Source of the DNA: Strigamia acuminata
Taxonomy: Eukaryota; Arthropoda; Chilopoda; Geophilomorpha; Linotaeniidae
Reading direction: 5' to 3'
NCBI GenBank assembly: GCA_949358305.1
Contig: OX442314.1
Span: 51,282,581-51,346,580 of the forward strand
DNA: 64,000 bases
Part shown: positions 41,136-52,655 of the stretch, in pieces
Layout: every line of letters begins with the position of its first letter
How positions within the stretch are numbered: the first letter of the stretch is position 1
Translations under genes and position numbers: made by a program
Notes under the pieces: model-generated
The model's database searches: none
What the model was told of the DNA's origin: nothing
The model's input: only the letters and a program-made list of their open reading frames with translations

Positions 41136-42103
41136 TTTTCTTCCATCGATTTTTGTCACCTATTTATTTATTTCCCAATTGTGAGAGTCATTGCTTTCAG
41201 TGAGAATTAGTTGGAATAGTGCTCTATCAGTACCCCGGGCAATGGCTCGGACTATTATTTGTATTTGATCTCAATTTACAACACAGGTTTTGTGTTTTTG
41301 TGTCTTTTCCTGCAGCCTCTATTGTGCTGTTCTCAGTCATGTCATGGAAAAGAGGGGATTTGTTGAAATCTGCCCACACGTACCATGCACCTTTCCATCA
41401 CATGGTTGAGATGGTAGTGTTTTCGAATCATTATTATTGATTTTTGTATTACCGATTACTATTAATGCATACGTAGTGCATTTGTTTATAATTAATTTAG
41501 TTATGAATTGTGTTTTCCCGAAATTACTTGTATTTTCATTGATTCTATTGTGTTTTTACTCTGGTTTGTAATAGAATGCATAATACCATACTGTGGATAT
41601 TGTCAACACAGGATATTATTCATCCTCTAATGACAGTTTGATATTTTGCCACTAGTTTGTTGTTAAACTAATGACGATTTGTTCTGTATTGATCCACCTT
41701 TCACATAACATGGCTGCTTATACCGGGTGGCCCACATAAAAGAGGCCCGAAAATGTGTGTATGTAATATTATGGGGCCACTTTTATGTGGGCCACCCGGT
41801 ATGTGTCAGCCACTTTCATGCAATGTTTCTTTCATTTTATCCAGTCAGGTAAGTTTATATAATTAAATTAACACTTTTATTTTGTATATTGTTAGTTGTT
41901 GCATTGTTTGGTGTGTATTTATAAACGCCAAACCGTCCACGCACGCCAACACGTCGTTCTTTGCAAGACGCATGAACGACGATCGTTTTCCGTTCGCGTC
42001 GCATGTGCGTTCGTACGCGTACACGCTTCCCGGCGACCAGGAACGTTCTGCGAACGTTACAGCAACATTCTACGCTTTCACTTGCCCTGCTACCACGTCA
42101 GAA
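41136..42103 (+). repeat. 3' region of C3 family, probable LTR
   Basis: About 960 bp is shared with 11530-11757 plus 26659-27300. It preserves the empty hAT target (ATTTGTTG at 41358-41365) and contains the MITE at 41723. No gene. Confidence 0.6.
41723..41799. mobile_element. 77-bp mariner-type MITE
   Basis: The terminal inverted repeat CCGGGTGGCCCACATAAAAG is perfect for 20 bp at both ends, with TA duplicated at 41721-41722 and 41800-41801. The related copy near 27003-27020 lacks it and reads GGCTGCTTATGTGTGTCAGCC. Confidence 0.88.
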
Positions 42104-42339
42104 TGACCCTAAGGTCACCCCTCCTTGCAGAGGGAAGGAGGGAGCTGAGTGGTGAGGGGAGTAGAGAGAAGAGCGCTGGGTGTCAACTGAGACAGGTGTG
42201 TGAAGTAAAGTCCTAAAGCCAGCATGAGCAGTCGTGCCCTGTGCAGTAACTGCTCCCCTCCCCATTCACCACTGTGACGCTCAGTAGTGCGATGATGGAT
42301 CCATCTGAGTTGTTGCATGCCTCCTTATGAAATATTACA
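42104..42339 (+). repeat. Mag-type Gypsy LTR relic
   Basis: It runs from TGACCCTAAGGTCA to ATTACA and is followed by TGGCAACGAG, a primer-binding-site-like word. The core CCCATTCACCACTG...GACGCTCAGTAGTG recurs at about 27470, 61450 and 63345. The start is inferred. Confidence 0.5.
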
Positions 42340-42492
42340 TTGGCAACGAGATAAAGAAGAACAATTTATGTGAGTGAGGACTGGATTTGTCTGTGCCCGA
42401 GTAGATTGTGTTGGACTGTGTTGGAACGGCGTGAGGTGTGACCATTAGCTTGAGCGGGGAAGGAGAAGACAGTGAGTGAGGCCAAGTTCACA

Positions 42493-43189
42493 ATGGCGGC
42501 AACGAACGTCGCGAGTGAGCCGAGTTTTGTACAAGCGGATGGAATACTGCCTTTTGACGTCCACAGCGAGGTGACTATGCAGTGCCAGCGCTGGATCCGT
42601 CGTTAGATAAGACAGTTGGAGGTATACAGGGTGGAAAAAAAGTCTGTTTCCCTCAAATATTTCCTGAGCAATTGCATCCAGGCCAACTTTGATGAAGTAA
42701 TCAAATTTGACCTTGAAGGTCATTTTCAAGGTCATTCACAAGCTAACTTCTAAACAAATCAGGTTAGAGCAAAATTTCAGTGACCAGCGAAAGATGACGA
42801 CCCTGTTGCACTATGCGGGAGAGGAGGTGTATACAATTTTCAAGGGTGGATATTTTTATGTCGTGGACTGCCATAGAGACTCGTTGAGTTATAGGACCGC
42901 AGAGTATTTGGAAATTATGAAGGCGGTAAACAGGATTGAGGGTGAGACTTTTGAAGATTTGATTGAGAAGCAGTATCCAGAGTTGTTTAGGGGGATAGGG
43001 AAATTAAAGGACTGTCAGGTGCATTTACATGTGGATATGGGCGTAATCCCAGTAGCGCAGCGGTATCGACCATTGCCGTTTAAGCTTAGGATAAAGGTGG
43101 AGAAAGAATTAGACCGGATGATCAAAATGGACATTCTAGAGCGGATCACCGAGGATATGGGTGGCCAAACGGTGTGTGACTTTACCTAA
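42493..43189 (+). pseudogene. Mag-type Gypsy Gag-Pol relic
   Basis: A Gag start at 42493 (MAATNVASEPSF) stops after 37 codons. A 150-bp insertion beginning ACAGGGTGGAAAAAAAGTC (42616) intervenes. The Gag motif LLHYAGEEVY resumes at about 42805, then jumps in frame into the RT approach region (YPELFRGIGKL...VAQRYRPLPFKLR...KVEKELDRM). Most of Gag, protease and RT is deleted. Confidence 0.75.
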
Positions 43190-43969
43190 GCTTACCAACC
43201 CACCGCGGTCTGCAAAGCTACTAAAGGAATTCAATCGTGACGTTCCAGTCTAAATTCTCTTATCACCGAATGATGTTGAATAGGCTGACCTTCAACTGGC
43301 CGACAGTGCAATCATGTGGTGAGGCAAAATGGACAGTTTGGAACCACCTATTATGACAAATGTTTAGTGTAGTGTTGTGTATTCTTATTTTACTTGGCGA
43401 AAGTGTTTTATTTCTTCTTTTCAATTTTCCATTATTTTAATTATGTTAACTGTCCTGTCCTTTCTTGTTTTCTTTCTTTTCATTCGCCACATAAGTACTT
43501 TCGCGAATAAACCATTCGTTACAGGTTGTCACAAACTTCACAAAAAAAACTGTTTTTGTTTTATCTAGGACGTTCTCAATACCGGTACGGTATTGGTGTT
43601 ATTATTTTAAGTAAGAATTCGCAAACATTTTCGCGACTATCTTAATGAAGGATCCACATTACGAACTGTTAATTTAATTTGTTTATCATTCTCATATGTT
43701 TAATTTATTCATTATATTGTCCAATAAAGTTTTGTATTACAAAGAGTGCAAATTTTAAGTCTCGCCTCGTAAGTAAGTATCGCATCGACATTGCGCAATC
43801 CTGCATCGCCTCAACGAGTCTGTTTAGCGAGTGGAAAGGACGAACAATTCGGCGCTAATCAAGAGAGTATGCTTCTCGTCTTGTTTTCTATTAATTTATT
43901 TATTTCCCCTTTCTTCCACTTTTACAGTCTGCTCTTCCACACGCTGAGAGAGCGTGGTATAAGATGTTG
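43190..43969. other. Non-coding spacer
   Basis: AT-rich. It has a small palindromic CAATACCGGTACGGTATTG at 43579, resembling the hAT subterminal words, and a 45-bp repeat shared with 27645. Confidence 0.4.
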
Positions 43970-44615
43970 GACCAACAATTGACAAGTGCAGGTTTAACAG
44001 TCTCATAATTTGGTTATTGTATCAACGTTTAAGCGCCGGGATCCGAAAAAACACAAATTTTTTCTAAAATAATTGTGATTCTTCGCACAATCCACGAGCC
44101 TGAATAAGCAGCGAGCTTCAAATGCGTGCCGGAGGGGAAGGAAGAGAGACGACACCTAAAAATTACTGAACTCCAGGCGTTTATTTGAGGCAGTATGGTA
44201 AGTGCTTTTAATTTATAAGTGTGTTAGTCAGTGAAAATGCTCCACCATATTAATGTATTAATAATGTCGCATGTCGCATGTCTATTTAATATGAACACTG
44301 CTATATTTCTTATTTTTGTAACCACAATGAATCCTGACATACTTCATTCGAACAAGAGAGTTTTATTTTACTTGGATTTGAGAATCATCATTCCAGTGGT
44401 TGTGGTGCTAATTATTCTTTTCCTATCCTCATCCCTGCCACACCCAGCCAAGCCATATCGCCCCACGGCCGCCTGCCGCCGAACTATTGCCCCAGCAAGA
44501 ACTGCAGGTGCAGATGCAAGAACAGGCGCCACAACGGCGGCCTCCACTGTCGGACCTATTTTTAATAACCTTGCCACGCTGCGGCAAAACACGTTGCGAA
44601 GTGTTTGACGCATTA
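43970..44615 (+). repeat. 2.2-kb repeat unit, copy 2, proximal part
   Basis: It matches 36638-37233. It contains an open frame (44231-44608, 125 aa) with two hydrophobic stretches, the second being LRIIIPVVVVLIILFLSSS, and a basic, alanine-rich tail. In copy 1 the same reading frame is broken up. The C-terminal membrane anchor of a lost envelope-like protein is one possibility; not recognised. Confidence 0.5.
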
Positions 44616-45104
44616 GCTGTAGTCGTGTAGAACGATTTATTTCATTTTATTATTCCGATACGGTATAGATTAATTACCAATTGCATTTTCTTTCGATGTT
44701 CATTATAGTTTTCCTTACTTTTCGAATGTTGTGCTCCATTGAGATTTGTAGAGCTTTAATTATCATTTGACATTAAGCTTTGTTTATATTTAATATGTAT
44801 TGGGCATAATGCTGCTCCTATCTTTTGTTTATTGTGTTGGTCATTTCAGACATCAGATGGTGTTAATACATATTCTTCCTAAATCCAACATGGCAGCTTG
44901 CATGCTAGCAAGCTCTTCATATGATTTTCATCATATAAATGGATACTTTTGTAAGTTATTTTCATTTTAATAAACATTTTACTTATTTTACATTGTTTCC
45001 ATTACTTATTAGCACGGAATTATAAGTGCCAGTGTATTTTTCGGCACTTAGTGCCATTCAGTGCCCGTCCACTGGTCATTTGGATCGTTTTGCGCACTCC
45101 TTTG

Positions 45105-45787
45105 CTACAATTGGTAGCAGAGGATGGTACAATTGGTAGCAAAGGATGGTTGTTTTCACTGCATAGCACGTGAATTTATTTTATTTATTTTATTTATTTA
45201 TTTATTTTTCGTCTATTTTCAGGTTTTTTCAAGATTTCGGACATGTTACGACAGTCTACAGCACTTAGTGCCCCGGTGTACGGTGTTTTTCAACGAGATT
45301 TTGGCTTAACATTAACACCCCGGAGTGTGGCCTTTTGCGACATTATTCGCCGATTAACTGGATTTTTCGACGATTTTTCGTGTTTTCGGTTGCTTTCATG
45401 CAACGATTCGGGATAATGCGGCCAATTCGTGTCTGTGGAGCCGCAATACACCTCAACACATTAATTATTTATTTTATTCCAGATTTCGAAATTCACTTTG
45501 TTATTGTTAAGATAGCTTTAAGGTTTTGGTGGGCCCTTATTAGAATCGTTATCGCCCTTCGGTCATTATATTGTCATGTATCAGAGGCTAAGAAGTCGGC
45601 TTTGGATTCCTGCGACACTCCAAAAGAATCGTGGGACACTCTTGCGAAGATATTTTCTCCGAGTTCACGTGCCCGCCAAGCAACAATGCGATGGGAATTC
45701 CTTAGTTTACGTCTCGAACCAAATGAAAAGATGGCTGACTTTATTAGACGCGTCGATCATCATGTGGGCCAATTGAAAGATGTCTAG
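45105..45787 (+). pseudogene. Copia relic C4: primer-binding site and Gag fragment
   Basis: TACAATTGGTAGCAGAGGAT is tandemly duplicated at 45105-45150 and contains the same primer-binding word as C2. From about 45590 the frame encodes a Copia Gag segment (ESWDTLAKIFSPSSRARQ, MRWEFLSLRLEPNE), stopping at 45787. It sits inside the split second copy of the 2.2-kb unit. Confidence 0.65.
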
Positions 45788-46192
45788 GAGAAAGTGTCCG
45801 AAACTCATCACGCGTATCAATATCTACATTTGTAAGTTTTGTTGTTTTGATTAAACTTTTATTTGTTTTAAATCATTTCCTTAATTATAAGCACGTTTTA
45901 TAAGTGCATAAGGTTGTTTTGGCTTGACATTCGCGTCAAGCGCGCGCGTACGCCATTGCGCGCACGTTAAACCAATTTTCGTCCATTTTCCAACGCTTTC
46001 ACCTCGGTTTTATACCGAATTGCGCACTCGAGAAGTTCACGACGAGGTCAAACCGCACCTACAAGTCCACCCCTACCACCTGCACATTAACGTTCGATAA
46101 CGAACGATAACGATGATAACGATAATAAGCCGAACAATAATAAGTGCGGCCCGTAAAGAGGACGGTGAAGACGACGAGAACGGTGAAGAAGA

Positions 46193-46417
46193 TTTGCCAA
46201 AAAACGAGACGGACCTTGGGAAATAACTGCTGTGTTAGGAGAAGGGGCGCACGCGTTAAAGAAAATTGCTGACAAATCAGTCGAGAAGTCAGTAAATATT
46301 CAGGATTTAATCCCCTACATCCCTTTATATCCAATCGATTTTGGACGGCGAATCAAAAGGAAGGCAAAACCCAATAAAAAGTACAGTGAGGATTTTGTAC
46401 AGCTGATGCAAGAATAA
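46193..46417 (+). pseudogene. Gypsy Pol C-terminal relic, copy 2
   Basis: The frame reads KKRDGPWEITAVLGEGAHAL, then KSVNIQDLIPYIP and a basic tail. It aligns with the G2 Pol GPY/F end (KRDGPYVI, YKLRKL, VRELTPYIP). This shows further relatives of G1/G2 inserted here. Confidence 0.65.
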
Positions 46418-47387
46418 ATTAATTATTTCAGTCCAAAATAATTAGTTGACAAGTCCACGAGATCAAAATTTGAATGAAAACAACTCACCCTTGTTATTTT
46501 TAGACGAAATAACATCGAGGAGTCATTAACCAATCAGAGACTAGGTCTAAAAATATAGACACTTATGAAAACCGTGTGGTTTTACAAATTTTATATTTAT
46601 TTACTTTATTGATTTATTATATTTTATTATTTTGTGCATTTTTTTATATTACGATTTCTAAATACCATAAGTGTGCGTTTTGTGTGTTTTTAATTGCTAA
46701 GTTGTTTAAATTTATTTTGTTAAAATTATTATAGTTAGATGGTTTTTATTTTCACTCCAAATTTGGGTCTGTCACCCCGGGGACCCTTCCAAGTGATTGG
46801 AATGTGCTTCCATTTTTTATTACAAGCGTTTAGTGTAAATATGTAAAAACTGCAGTATAACTTTAGACTCAAGACTGTGTGTGTGTTTTCTTTCATCTTG
46901 GTGGCCATCTTGAAATTTACAAAGAACATTAACTTTTGATTTCAAATTTAATATTTGTTACCAGACTTTGGATCTCATAATTTAAAATTGAGAAACAGTG
47001 TCAGACTTGACATCACCTGTTTTGAGAGTCAACTTTGACCTGACTCGCGTTTTACCAAGTGATCTCAACTAAGCAACTCAATTTTTCGTCTCTGGGTAGT
47101 TTCATTGTGATAATTGTCAAGGTATGACACTTTTATTCAACATTCTCACGAAAAAGAATGTAATAAGGTCACTTTTTGGTTCATTTTACTACAAAATTTG
47201 AACGAAGTCCAGACCATCGGGTCGCAACGGAGTTGGTTAATCAAAGAAAAAACTCATTTTCAAAAATTATTTTCAAACAAATTTTTGCCAACTAGGAATT
47301 CAATTTTTGTATTTAAATGCCATTAGAAGTGTGGAATAAGAGTTCAATGTTCAAAAGACGAACAGGACAAGCCGCGAGCATATGCAC
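46418..47387. other. Spacer, no gene seen
   Basis: AT-rich sequence. The first 95 bp repeat the 3' flank of the relic at 28418. No supported gene. Confidence 0.4.
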
Positions 47388-48736
47388 ATGCATGAGGAAT
47401 GTGGGCTTACAATATAAACACATGTAAATGCCACATTTATGTCAAGAATGCGGGCTTACAATACAATGCACAGACATTTTAAACACAAAGAAAGGCCAAA
47501 AAATAACAATAAAATGAAGTAAAAAAATTTGCAAATGACCAGAGCTCTCTTCTGGTTCCACCGAGACGTGTCAAGTCGTCAGTTTATCCAGGGGTGACCA
47601 CGTGGAGGTAGAGAGTTGGATTTTACACCCCCTTAAAAAACACCAGACAAAGCAACACGAGCAAACCAATCGAGTAAAAAAAGGCCTTGTAACTGGAAAA
47701 CTCAAAATTAAGCCAACGTTGTTAAAAGTTTTTCTTTCAATCAAAGTAAATAAATATCAATGAGCAGGAGTATTTGTATTCGATAGTTTGTCCATTTCGT
47801 ATCAAATTACCACGATTACTTGGAAGTAATTTCGCTCGGCGACATCACGCGACAATCCTAACACGCAGATGCTAAAGCGACACTACAAACGTAAAAAGAA
47901 ACAAGAGTTTCAATGAAAATGTCAAAAAGTTGTAAAATTGAGTTAATATAAAACAAATTACGCGATAAATGACCAGATTTGATGTTCAATTCAGGTAAAA
48001 CCGACAGCCTTCACTTCGTCACCGACAAAAAGACGCGAGCAAACGACTTCGCTTTGTCTCGATTTATGATACGGGGTTCACAAACGAAAAACGAGGGACT
48101 AGCTCCTTTATATAGAACAAATCTCTAGTTTGTTTATCAATTACACCACCAGCTGGAGCTAAGTGTCGCTGGAAAGAAATTTTGTTGTTCATGCCAAACG
48201 TAACTAGAGATCATTTCGAGGAAAACTAAAACACCAGAATGAATGTAGGTACGAACAGTGAAGCCAAACGTCCATTACTAATTCCTATAACAAATTCTTC
48301 ATTTCAGACGTGATGATTTAGCACGAGCAGAACGAAAACAAAGATCGGCCGATATGAAGCTCTCCTCGACAGTAGTTATTTTATTCCTCGCAATCTCAAC
48401 AACTAAAACGAAAAAACTATTCAAAAGCCACTTCAGTATCCGATTTAATCCACGCCATCGGTCGAGACGGTCTAAACGACTCATTTATGATGCTAACGTG
48501 ATGAAAAATCTGCTGGAAAAAACTAGAAAAGTTGAAATTATTTTCCTAACAACTAAAAAGTATTAAATAGTTGCGATGAATTAAATTAATCATATTTGTT
48601 TATTTAATTTTAAAGCAGACGTTTGGAGTATGGCGACGACTCGAAGGAAATTAAAGAACGAGAAGACGGAGAAGTTATTTGGCAGAAAATCATTTTTGCC
48701 TTCACCACACGCAGAAATTTCTACAAATTATTCACT
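47388..48736 (+). repeat. 2.2-kb repeat unit, copy 2, distal part
   Basis: It matches 37518-38834 with visible divergence, including small indels. Both copies end at ATTTCTACAAATTATTCACT. Confidence 0.75.
48354..48566 (+). CDS. Small signal-peptide-like ORF, copy 2
   Basis: 70 aa, paralogous to 38470-38664, with N-terminus MKLSSTVVILFLAISTTKTK. A 1-bp difference near the end shifts the last residues relative to copy 1. Confidence 0.4.
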   Translation: MKLSSTVVILFLAISTTKTKKLFKSHFSIRFNPRHRSRRSKRLIYDANVMKNLLEKTRKVEIIFLTTKKY

Positions 48737-48982
48737 GTCAATATAGGTGGAATGTGGATATATGGAATATTTTATATATAAATAATTTTACGCCATCTAA
48801 ATATATGGTAATGGATTTATTTATTTTTTTAATTGTAGAATTATTAATAGCAAATTTTTTTTAATTTTAATTTTTCAGTGTTGGTATTTTGAGTTCTGTG
48901 ATCTTGATTTTGATTTCACGGTAGGTAATTATCACAATTGAGTGTGTATTTGATTTTAAATAAAACGAGTGTTTATTTACAG

Positions 48983-50104
48983 GTATTTTCCATTTGGTTG
49001 AGCCGTCTCAGGAATATTTATTGTGATGTCGTGGTTTTCGAGTGGGTTTGTGAGTGCACATTACAAAATTGAAGCAGATATCAATATAATTAAATTGTAA
49101 GTTTATGGATTCCAATATGTATAAACACTATGTGGTTTTACGTATTACCGTAGTTTATTAGGCACCAAAATTGTGCTTTTTGGCACAATGAACCTTTAAT
49201 TTGGTGCGCACATGGACTTTTAGACGAAAAAAAGGCGTTTTATAGCCAAAATTATTTTTTTTACATGCACAATCAATTTTTTACATTAACAAAATGCACT
49301 TTTATGTGCAAAAATAGTCATTTTAGACCTTCAAAGTGTAAGTGTCATTTTTACCATGATATTAAAAATTTTCATTTTTGTTTTATAGAACTCCAACCAC
49401 GGATCCTTACTTCGAAGCGGCTACTATACCGCACAAAATTTCAACAACGTCTAAAAGAGGCATGTTTAATTACATTTTTAGTAAAACAACAATATTAACA
49501 TATTTTTATTATCATTCATATAGTGGATGGTTTTCCTAGGATGGATTTTAGCACCAGTAATCGGTTTAGTTTTAATTTTTGGCCCGTACAAACCGAATGA
49601 CTGCACAAATATTCAAATTGCCGCACAGCTTGGTCCCTCGGAGTCTGTTGGATAATATTTGCGTGCAGCAATGGAAATGGAGGCAAGTTTTAAGCTTACA
49701 ATTAAAAATTGTTTTAATTTATTTTATTTTATTTTTAGGAATTGTGAATTTTATTCTATCGTTGCAATTTTGGCAGCCTTTAAGCCGGCTCAGTTATTTC
49801 GCGGTGATAAATATGGTTTTTGATGGTTCATTCAAACGTTCCAGTTTATTTTTCGTACATTTTTCTGGTTTGTTTTTCACGATTTTTGTCATTAAACTGT
49901 AAACAAATTAATTTTTTTTTTACTTTACATTTCAGTTGTATTACTCAGCAGCAAATATATACATTTGGCGTCCATAATTATATCACTAATTTTCGAAGCA
50001 TAATTTCTCGAATTTTTAAAATTAAATCCAAAATACAAATCACGATTGACCACACACTGATTTTTCCAATTTTCCCGGAAAAAAATCCTTTATTTTACAC
50101 GTAA
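48983..50104 (+). pseudogene. NRF-6-like acyltransferase-3 gene, C-terminal exons, frame-broken
   Basis: Five exons are proposed: 48983-49096 (MSWFSSGFVSAHYKIE), 49389-about 49451, 49524-49682, 49739-49898 and 49936-50104. Family landmarks appear in order: GWILAPVIGLVLIFG, then TAWSLGVCWIIFACSNGNGG, then IVNFILSLQFWQPLSRLSY. These membrane proteins belong to the nose-resistant-to-fluoxetine group of putative acyl transferases. The junction G|IVNF uses a GC donor (GGAG|GCAAGT) with a canonical acceptor and joins the reading frame exactly. Between GPYKPND and TAWSLG near 49600 the frame shifts by one base, so this copy is probably broken or has a sequence error. N-terminal exons were not found. 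Confidence 0.65.
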
Positions 50105-50415
50105 CAGTACCTTATTATAATAAATTAAACTAAATAATTGTTTTTTTTACACATGGTAATTTACAAATAAACTTATTTTTGTAGAAAAAAAAATAACAAA
50201 AATAAAAAGATTTTGAAATTAAAGCAATTTATGACACAATTTCAGCATGTTGGATACATTAAATGCGCATCAAGATGTAATTGAAACACGATATGTCGCT
50301 GAAATCTCCAAATTTCAACATTATGAAGCATTAAAGCACAAATTGAATTTGATTTATCATTTGCTTTTAATACAATGCTACAACGCTGCCGTGATAATAT
50401 TTTGTCCATCGATAT

Positions 50416-50877
50416 TCATAGAATACTGCAAATAGCACCGCATTTAAACGATTTCTTCTTCTTTTTCTTATTATTTTCGCTATTAATTTCGAATTCCGAT
50501 TCCTCGTGATCGTGCCTTAATTGTCCGGTGCTTGATATCGAGACGGCCGACGGGGAATCGGGCACATCCGAATCATTCGACGGTATTTTCTTCGCTTTTT
50601 CTATCGTAATAAATTCATCCGGCGGCCACGATGCGGTTTGTACGGAATTTTTAACGATGAATGTGTAACGTCTGTTCAAATTACAAATCTTTTCCGAGGT
50701 TTCCTTTTCATTATTTCCTTCGTCATTGTTGGGAATCGCTGCGCAGAATTTATCACCTGCAGAGAAAAAATTGATTTTGAATTAATTGGCTTATTCTGGT
50801 GCTTTGAATTTGGATTTACCTCTGTTACACATGAGGATGTTTAAATAGCCGTCGTTGCCGCAGTTGGGGTTTTCCAT
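50416..50877 (-). CDS. Two-exon gene for a 132-aa protein with polybasic CAAX terminus
   Basis: Exon 1 is 50877-50820 (start MENPNCGNDGYLNILMCNR) with donor AG|GTAAAT. A 63-bp intron ends TTTTTTCTCTGCAG, and exon 2 is 50756-50416. The splice joins one open frame of 132 codons ending at TGA 50418-50416, and an in-frame stop lies two codons before the ATG. The C-terminus is a run of six lysines followed by SFKCGAICSIL. CSIL fits a prenylation CAAX box, with Leu favouring geranylgeranylation, and the lysines would aid membrane binding. The middle is acidic and Ser-rich. There is no GTPase motif. It is convergent with the NRF-6-like gene. No homologue recognised. Confidence 0.6.
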
Positions 50878-51721
50878 TACTCAACTCGGAGCGACGTAGA
50901 GTGTTAGTCTCATCCTGTAGTTCCTTCCTATTGAATGGATAAGTGGTCGGGTTATAAATTACTCACTGGAGGTGTGCTTAAGGGTGTAAATGCTTCTGAA
51001 AACGTAAAAATATACAAAAATAGCGCCGTGAAGGGCCATGCTTATTGCGGAAAATTAAAGGCGATGCCACTCTGGCGGCGGTTTTGGGAACTGCGAAAAT
51101 GGCGGCCATGTATACAAGGCCACGCCTATAATTAAATCATGGAGTTTTTCTCCGTGTATAATCGATTTTCATAAATTTTAATGTGATTTTTTTTTGGGAG
51201 AATCTTGGGAGTGAATAAAAATGAAATTACTTTAAAGAAATTGTAGTGAGGAAAAATAAAAACTAAAAGTTTTTTTTTTTTATATTTGAATAATTAGTAC
51301 TCATTGAAATATTTATTGTTTCCTTTTGGTTTGTTTACACGAGTATGTAAATTTGTGTGTATTTTGATAAAATAAAATTACAGCGCATTGTTTGTGTATC
51401 TAAAATTTATATACAATTGTAAAAGTATTTTATCTTTTGAAATATGGTTTTGTTAAAAATCAAAATTAATATTGTGGATACTTTAATAATAACTTAGAGT
51501 AATAACAATAATAATACACTAAACAATTGTTCTAGAAAAACAATTTTAAAGTGATCATCCAAGAGGTTGACGAAAACTCAAATAACAATTTAAAAGAACT
51601 GGTATTAATTTTAACAAAATTTATTCTCCTATATACATATTACGTACTTGAATGGTGATCCAAGTAGCAACCATTACCTGTATAGGTTGTTACAAATATT
51701 CTTAACAAATCTATCGCTATG
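50878..51721. other. AT-rich spacer
   Basis: No gene seen. On the minus strand it is the 5' flank of the CAAX gene; a TTTATAA word lies near 50955. Confidence 0.4.
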
Positions 51722-52140
51722 AAATCCTGAAAATCCTGAAAATCCTGGAAATCTTAGAAATCCTGGAAATCTTAGAAATTCTGGAAATCTTATAAATTTT
51801 CTTGCAAATTGTTGCAAATTCTAGCAAAATATTTTAAGAAACCCACATGAAATTCTGAGAAACCCTTGTGAAATCCTGAGAAATCCTTGTGAAATCCTGA
51901 AATCCTAGAAATCCTTAGAAATCCTTGAAATCCTTGAAATCCTTAGCAAATCCCTGAAATCTTCGAAATCTTTCAAATCTCGTGAAATCCTGGAAATTCT
52001 GGAAATCCTGGAAATCTTGGAAATCTTATAAATTGTCTTGCAATTTGGTGTAAATTCTAGCAAATTGAGCTGGAAATCTCGCACAGGCAAAGATTTTGGA
52101 TTTAAAAATCCTTGAAATCTCATGAAATCTTCAAGGATTT
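51722..52140. repeat. Degenerate GAAATCCTG minisatellite
   Basis: More than thirty imperfect repeats of about 9-10 bp (GAAATCCTG or GAAATCTTA). Confidence 0.9.
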
Positions 52141-52189
52141 CAAAATCTCGTATGCGATTTTTGAGATTGGCTACCCCCTCACTCCCTCA

Positions 52190-52434
52190 GTCAAAAACGG
52201 AGCAGTTTCTCTGTGACCCACTAACAGGTGTGGGGGAGGGGGAGTCATGGCTGCACCTCCCTTCCCTCTGGGCAGTGACATCCAGTCAATGGACAGGTGT
52301 CTGCCCTGAGGGGGTAGAGGTGATGGGACTCACCCACCATTGAGTGACTTTGGTCACCTGATGTCCTGCTTTTGTGCAGAGACATCAGAGTATCAAGTCA
52401 ACCATAGGCAGAGTTGTCAACTAGAAACACAACA
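52190..52434 (+). repeat. LTR relic related to G2
   Basis: It resembles the first part of the G2 LTR, with TCCCTTCCCTC, a CAGTCAATGGACAGG word with one change, TCTGCCCTGAGGG and CACCATTG. It ends ACACAACA followed by TTGGCGTCGTGAACAGG, a primer-binding-like word. Internal sequence is lost. Confidence 0.6.
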
Positions 52435-52612
52435 TTGGCGTCGTGAACAGGGTCTGTGTATGTGACAAATTATATAAGATCACAGCATTTTCGAACGTAT
52501 ACATTCTATGGTGGACTATGTTCTGGAATGTCATCACTCCCCTGCAGCGCAAAGGCATCTTGTGCAGCTCTCGCGCCTTTCGTGTTTCTTGTGTGCAGCC
52601 TGTTGTGGTCCT

Positions 52613-52655
52613 TGACATTTTTAGAACAATTTTTTTCATTTCTTAAATTTGATTT
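52613..52655 (+). repeat. 43-bp direct repeat, left copy
   Basis: It starts TGACATTTTTAGAAC and is identical to 54725-54767. The pair brackets the capping-enzyme-like gene. Confidence 0.85.

Noticed and set aside
42616-42770. Complete mariner MITE interrupting the Mag Gag relic
   Set aside because: One end (ACAGGGTGGAAAAAAAGTC) looks terminal, but no matching inverted end or TA duplication could be placed.
50247-50435. 62-codon frame after an acceptor-like TTTCAG, downstream of the NRF-6-like gene
   Set aside because: It could be a further exon, but it has no family motif and overlaps the end of the convergent CAAX gene, so it is not called.
51722-52140. CRISPR-like array
   Set aside because: Repeats of 9-10 bp without spacers in a eukaryotic context; a simple minisatellite.
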